A program made the position numbers and the translations under genes. The notes beneath the pieces are model-generated. The model had not been told where the DNA came from and made no database searches. It saw only the letters and a program-made list of their open reading frames with translations. A stretch of 64,000 bases of DNA, from positions 62,001 through 126,000 of the forward strand of contig NZ_CALTTY010000001.1 of assembly GCF_943912385.1 (NCBI RefSeq). The letters are read 5' to 3'. This stretch comes from an uncultured Anaerococcus sp. (GTDB lineage: Bacteria; Bacillota; Clostridia; Tissierellales; Peptoniphilaceae). Below are positions 62,368 through 64,000 of this stretch, one piece after another. Position 1 is the stretch's first letter, and each line of letters starts with the position of its first letter.

Positions 62368-62979
62368 TTATCTTCCTGCTACAAAGCCTATAATTGTATT
62401 TTTCCCTTCTTTTCTTATATCAATGATCTTAAAATTTCTGATTTTATAGGTATTGTCAAAGTTTATGTAAGAATTAATGACTGTTCCAAGACCCAAAACT
62501 TCACTTATGCCTGCTTCGGACTTTATAGGCAGGTTTGAATCGATAGCATAATTTATCATTTCATCAAAAAGATCAGGATCTATGTCAGACCTGTAATTTA
62601 ACAGGCTTATAAAAGCCTTATCTTCACTTAGGTATAGTTTTGTTTTTATCTTACCGTAGAAAGCTTCAAGAAAAATTTGAAACAGGATATAGGCAGTGTT
62701 GTAATAAAGGTTCCTATACCTTAATTTCTTGTCAACTAGAAGGTCAATTTTAGGAGAATCAACCTTTCCCTTTAATGATACTATGGTTGTCCCCCTATTT
62801 TCCCTAACATCGATAACTTCAAACCCTGCTGCAGTCTTATAATCATCTAATAAAATTCCACTGCTTGGCATGAAGATACTCTGGTCTATGTAAACTTTAC
62901 TTATATTGTTTTTATATTTTTTATCCTTGACTTCAGTCTGAAGGCTAAGGATTTCTGGATATTTTTCATAAAATTTCAT
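62368..62979 (-). CDS. AlaX-like (alanyl-tRNA editing fold) protein lacking the zinc ligands
   Basis: The 203-residue protein follows the AlaRS/AlaX editing-domain plan: SIFMPSSGILLDDYKTAAGFEVIDV stands where T-x-F-x-P-x-G-G-G-Q-P-x-D is usual, and IDLLVDKKLRYRNLYYNTAYILFQIFLEAFYG stands where the HTAxH zinc motif is expected. The motif here reads NTAYI, so both His ligands are lost, as is the second half with the Cys-x-x-x-His pair. It is therefore unlikely to be an active deacylase. It may bind tRNA or another ligand, or be decaying. GAGGTGAAAAA precedes the ATG. It is divergent from comEC. Confidence 0.55.
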   Translation of the reverse strand: MKFYEKYPEILSLQTEVKDKKYKNNISKVYIDQSIFMPSSGILLDDYKTAAGFEVIDVRENRGTTIVSLKGKVDSPKIDLLVDKKLRYRNLYYNTAYILFQIFLEAFYGKIKTKLYLSEDKAFISLLNYRSDIDPDLFDEMINYAIDSNLPIKSEAGISEVLGLGTVINSYINFDNTYKIRNFKIIDIRKEGKNTIIGFVAGR

Positions 62980-63043
62980 TTTTTCACCTCTAATCTATTA
63001 TATCATATGATATAATTAAATAGAGGTTTTTATAAAAAAAAGA

Positions 63044-64000
63044 ATGTCCGTTTTTCTACTGGGGCTTATCCTTGGAATTTTAGGCTTTATCACATATGAA
63101 AATTTAAATATTATTTACCCTATCCTAGTATTAGGGATATTAGCCCTTATTTTTTATAAGAAGAATAAGGAGCTTACAGTTTTATTTTTAGCAGTTTTAT
63201 TAGGATTTTCTATGGCGAGCTTTAAATTTAATAGGATAAATCCAAAAGAAGTAAAAAATATAAATATAAATTTTACTGTTATAGATAAGAAGAAAAGTAT
63301 GAATTCTTATAGGTATACCGTAAAAATCAAGGAAAATAAAAAGAAGGCTTTCTTGTTTGAAGATGATATTTTTGAAATAGGAGATGAGGTAAAATCTCAT
63401 GGAGACCTCAAGCTTATAAGTCAAAATACCAATCCCAACCTTTTTTCATATAGGGCCTTTGCCATATCAAAGGAAGTTGGCCTTGAATTTAAGCCAGCTA
63501 AGACTAATGAAGGTAGGAATAATTCTAGGTCTAGAAATATCTTATTAGGATTAAGGAGAAAATTTACCTCCTATGTAAATAATATTTTTAGAGAGAACCT
63601 ATCAGAAGATGCATCAGATTTTGTAATATCTGTAGTTTTAGCGGATAGCCTTTTTGATAGGACAGATATAAATAAATTGGGCCTTGCCCATATCCTTGCT
63701 ATATCAGGCTTTCATATAGACTTACTCCTTACTTTCATGGTCTTAATCTTAACAAGGTTTGGACTTTCCTATAAAAAATCAGTAAGTCTTTCCTTATTTT
63801 TAGCCCTTATATATGGCTATATTATAGGATTTGCCTATTCTATCCAAAGGGTCCTTATAGTTAATCTTATAAGTTTTATAGGATTTTTATCAAGAAGGGC
63901 TATTGACAGGGTCAAGTCACTTATACTTGCAGCTCTTATAATTTTATTTATAAACCCCTTTGCTATTTTAAATACTGGTTTTGTCCTATCCTTTGTGACC
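63044..64000 (+). CDS. comEC: ComEC/Rec2-family DNA uptake channel protein, N-terminal part (runs off the window)
   Basis: The frame is open from ATG 63044 to the end of the window, about 319 residues. Membrane helices at the N-terminus (VFLLGLILGILGFITY and following) precede an outside OB-like region (about residues 75-150). The competence domain begins with ASDFVISVVLADSLFD and GLAHILAISGFHIDLLLTFM, the ComEC signature. The metallo-hydrolase domain, if present, lies outside the window. The ribosome site is weak (AGAGG, 13 bases before ATG). TATAAT at 63011-63016 could be the -10. Confidence 0.9.
   Translation, partial: MSVFLLGLILGILGFITYENLNIIYPILVLGILALIFYKKNKELTVLFLAVLLGFSMASFKFNRINPKEVKNININFTVIDKKKSMNSYRYTVKIKENKKKAFLFEDDIFEIGDEVKSHGDLKLISQNTNPNLFSYRAFAISKEVGLEFKPAKTNEGRNNSRSRNILLGLRRKFTSYVNNIFRENLSEDASDFVISVVLADSLFDRTDINKLGLAHILAISGFHIDLLLTFMVLILTRFGLSYKKSVSLSLFLALIYGYIIGFAYSIQRVLIVNLISFIGFLSRRAIDRVKSLILAALIILFINPFAILNTGFVLSFVT

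Noticed and set aside
63200..63424. Minus-strand frame of 74 codons
   Set aside because: It lies fully inside the comEC coding region and is rich in Phe/Ile/Tyr as expected for the reverse of AT-rich coding DNA.

Overview
The window reads as chromosomal DNA of a low-GC, Gram-positive anaerobe, most likely a coccus of the Tissierellia/Peptoniphilaceae (Anaerococcus, Finegoldia, Peptoniphilus type). This placement is an inference from AT-rich codon use (many AGA, AGG and ATA codons), AGGAGG-type ribosome binding sites, a T-box leader, formate-THF ligase, pyruvate phosphate dikinase and a reduced division cluster. No rRNA, tRNA, CRISPR array or prophage was seen.

Layout. 1-6770: end of a purine operon (purF-purM-purN-purH-purD-fhs), tightly overlapped and closed by a strong terminator. 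6780-8750: a small accessory patch with a decayed IS200-type element, a secreted orphan protein with a membrane partner, and AT-rich non-coding DNA. 8750-13010 (minus): TraX-like protein, ppdK and its regulatory kinase/phosphorylase. 13200-17030: T-box, valS, a methyltransferase and a cold-shock protein. 17050-19105: rhodanese, pyroglutamyl peptidase and a monoacylglycerol-lipase-like hydrolase. 19545-20395: a frameshifted fructosamine kinase.

20699-31714 is the most interesting block. A three-gene cassette (TerB-C-domain protein, BrxD/DUF2791-like ATPase, Lhr-like helicase) looks like a DNA-processing or defence module. It is followed by a Bce-type peptide-sensing unit (secreted protein, ABC ATPase, FtsX-type permease, response regulator, kinase), and then by a protein with a HEPN-like RNAIAH motif and a possible restriction-endonuclease-like C-terminus.

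31799-39861: envelope and stress genes, including a frameshifted membrane protein, a two-component system with an S41-like protease, a GlsB/YeaQ-type protein and a class A PBP. 39978-43370: hflX, yigZ, yebC and lgt. 43449-50956: a reduced dcw cluster (mraZ-rsmH-ftsL-mraY-murD-murG-ftsQ-ftsZ-nrdR) preceded by three 10-bp GTGG repeats that look like an MraZ operator. 50982-56090: rarA, asnS and leuS. 56236-64000: small membrane proteins, a frameshifted DUF4491 gene, an XRE regulator, a heterodimeric ABC exporter with a possible leader peptide, a degenerate AlaX-like protein and the start of comEC.

Four genes carry in-frame stops or single-base frameshifts (IS200 transposase, fructosamine kinase, 31799 membrane protein, DUF4491). 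Two of the frameshifts lie in homopolymer runs, so sequencing error has to be weighed against real decay.
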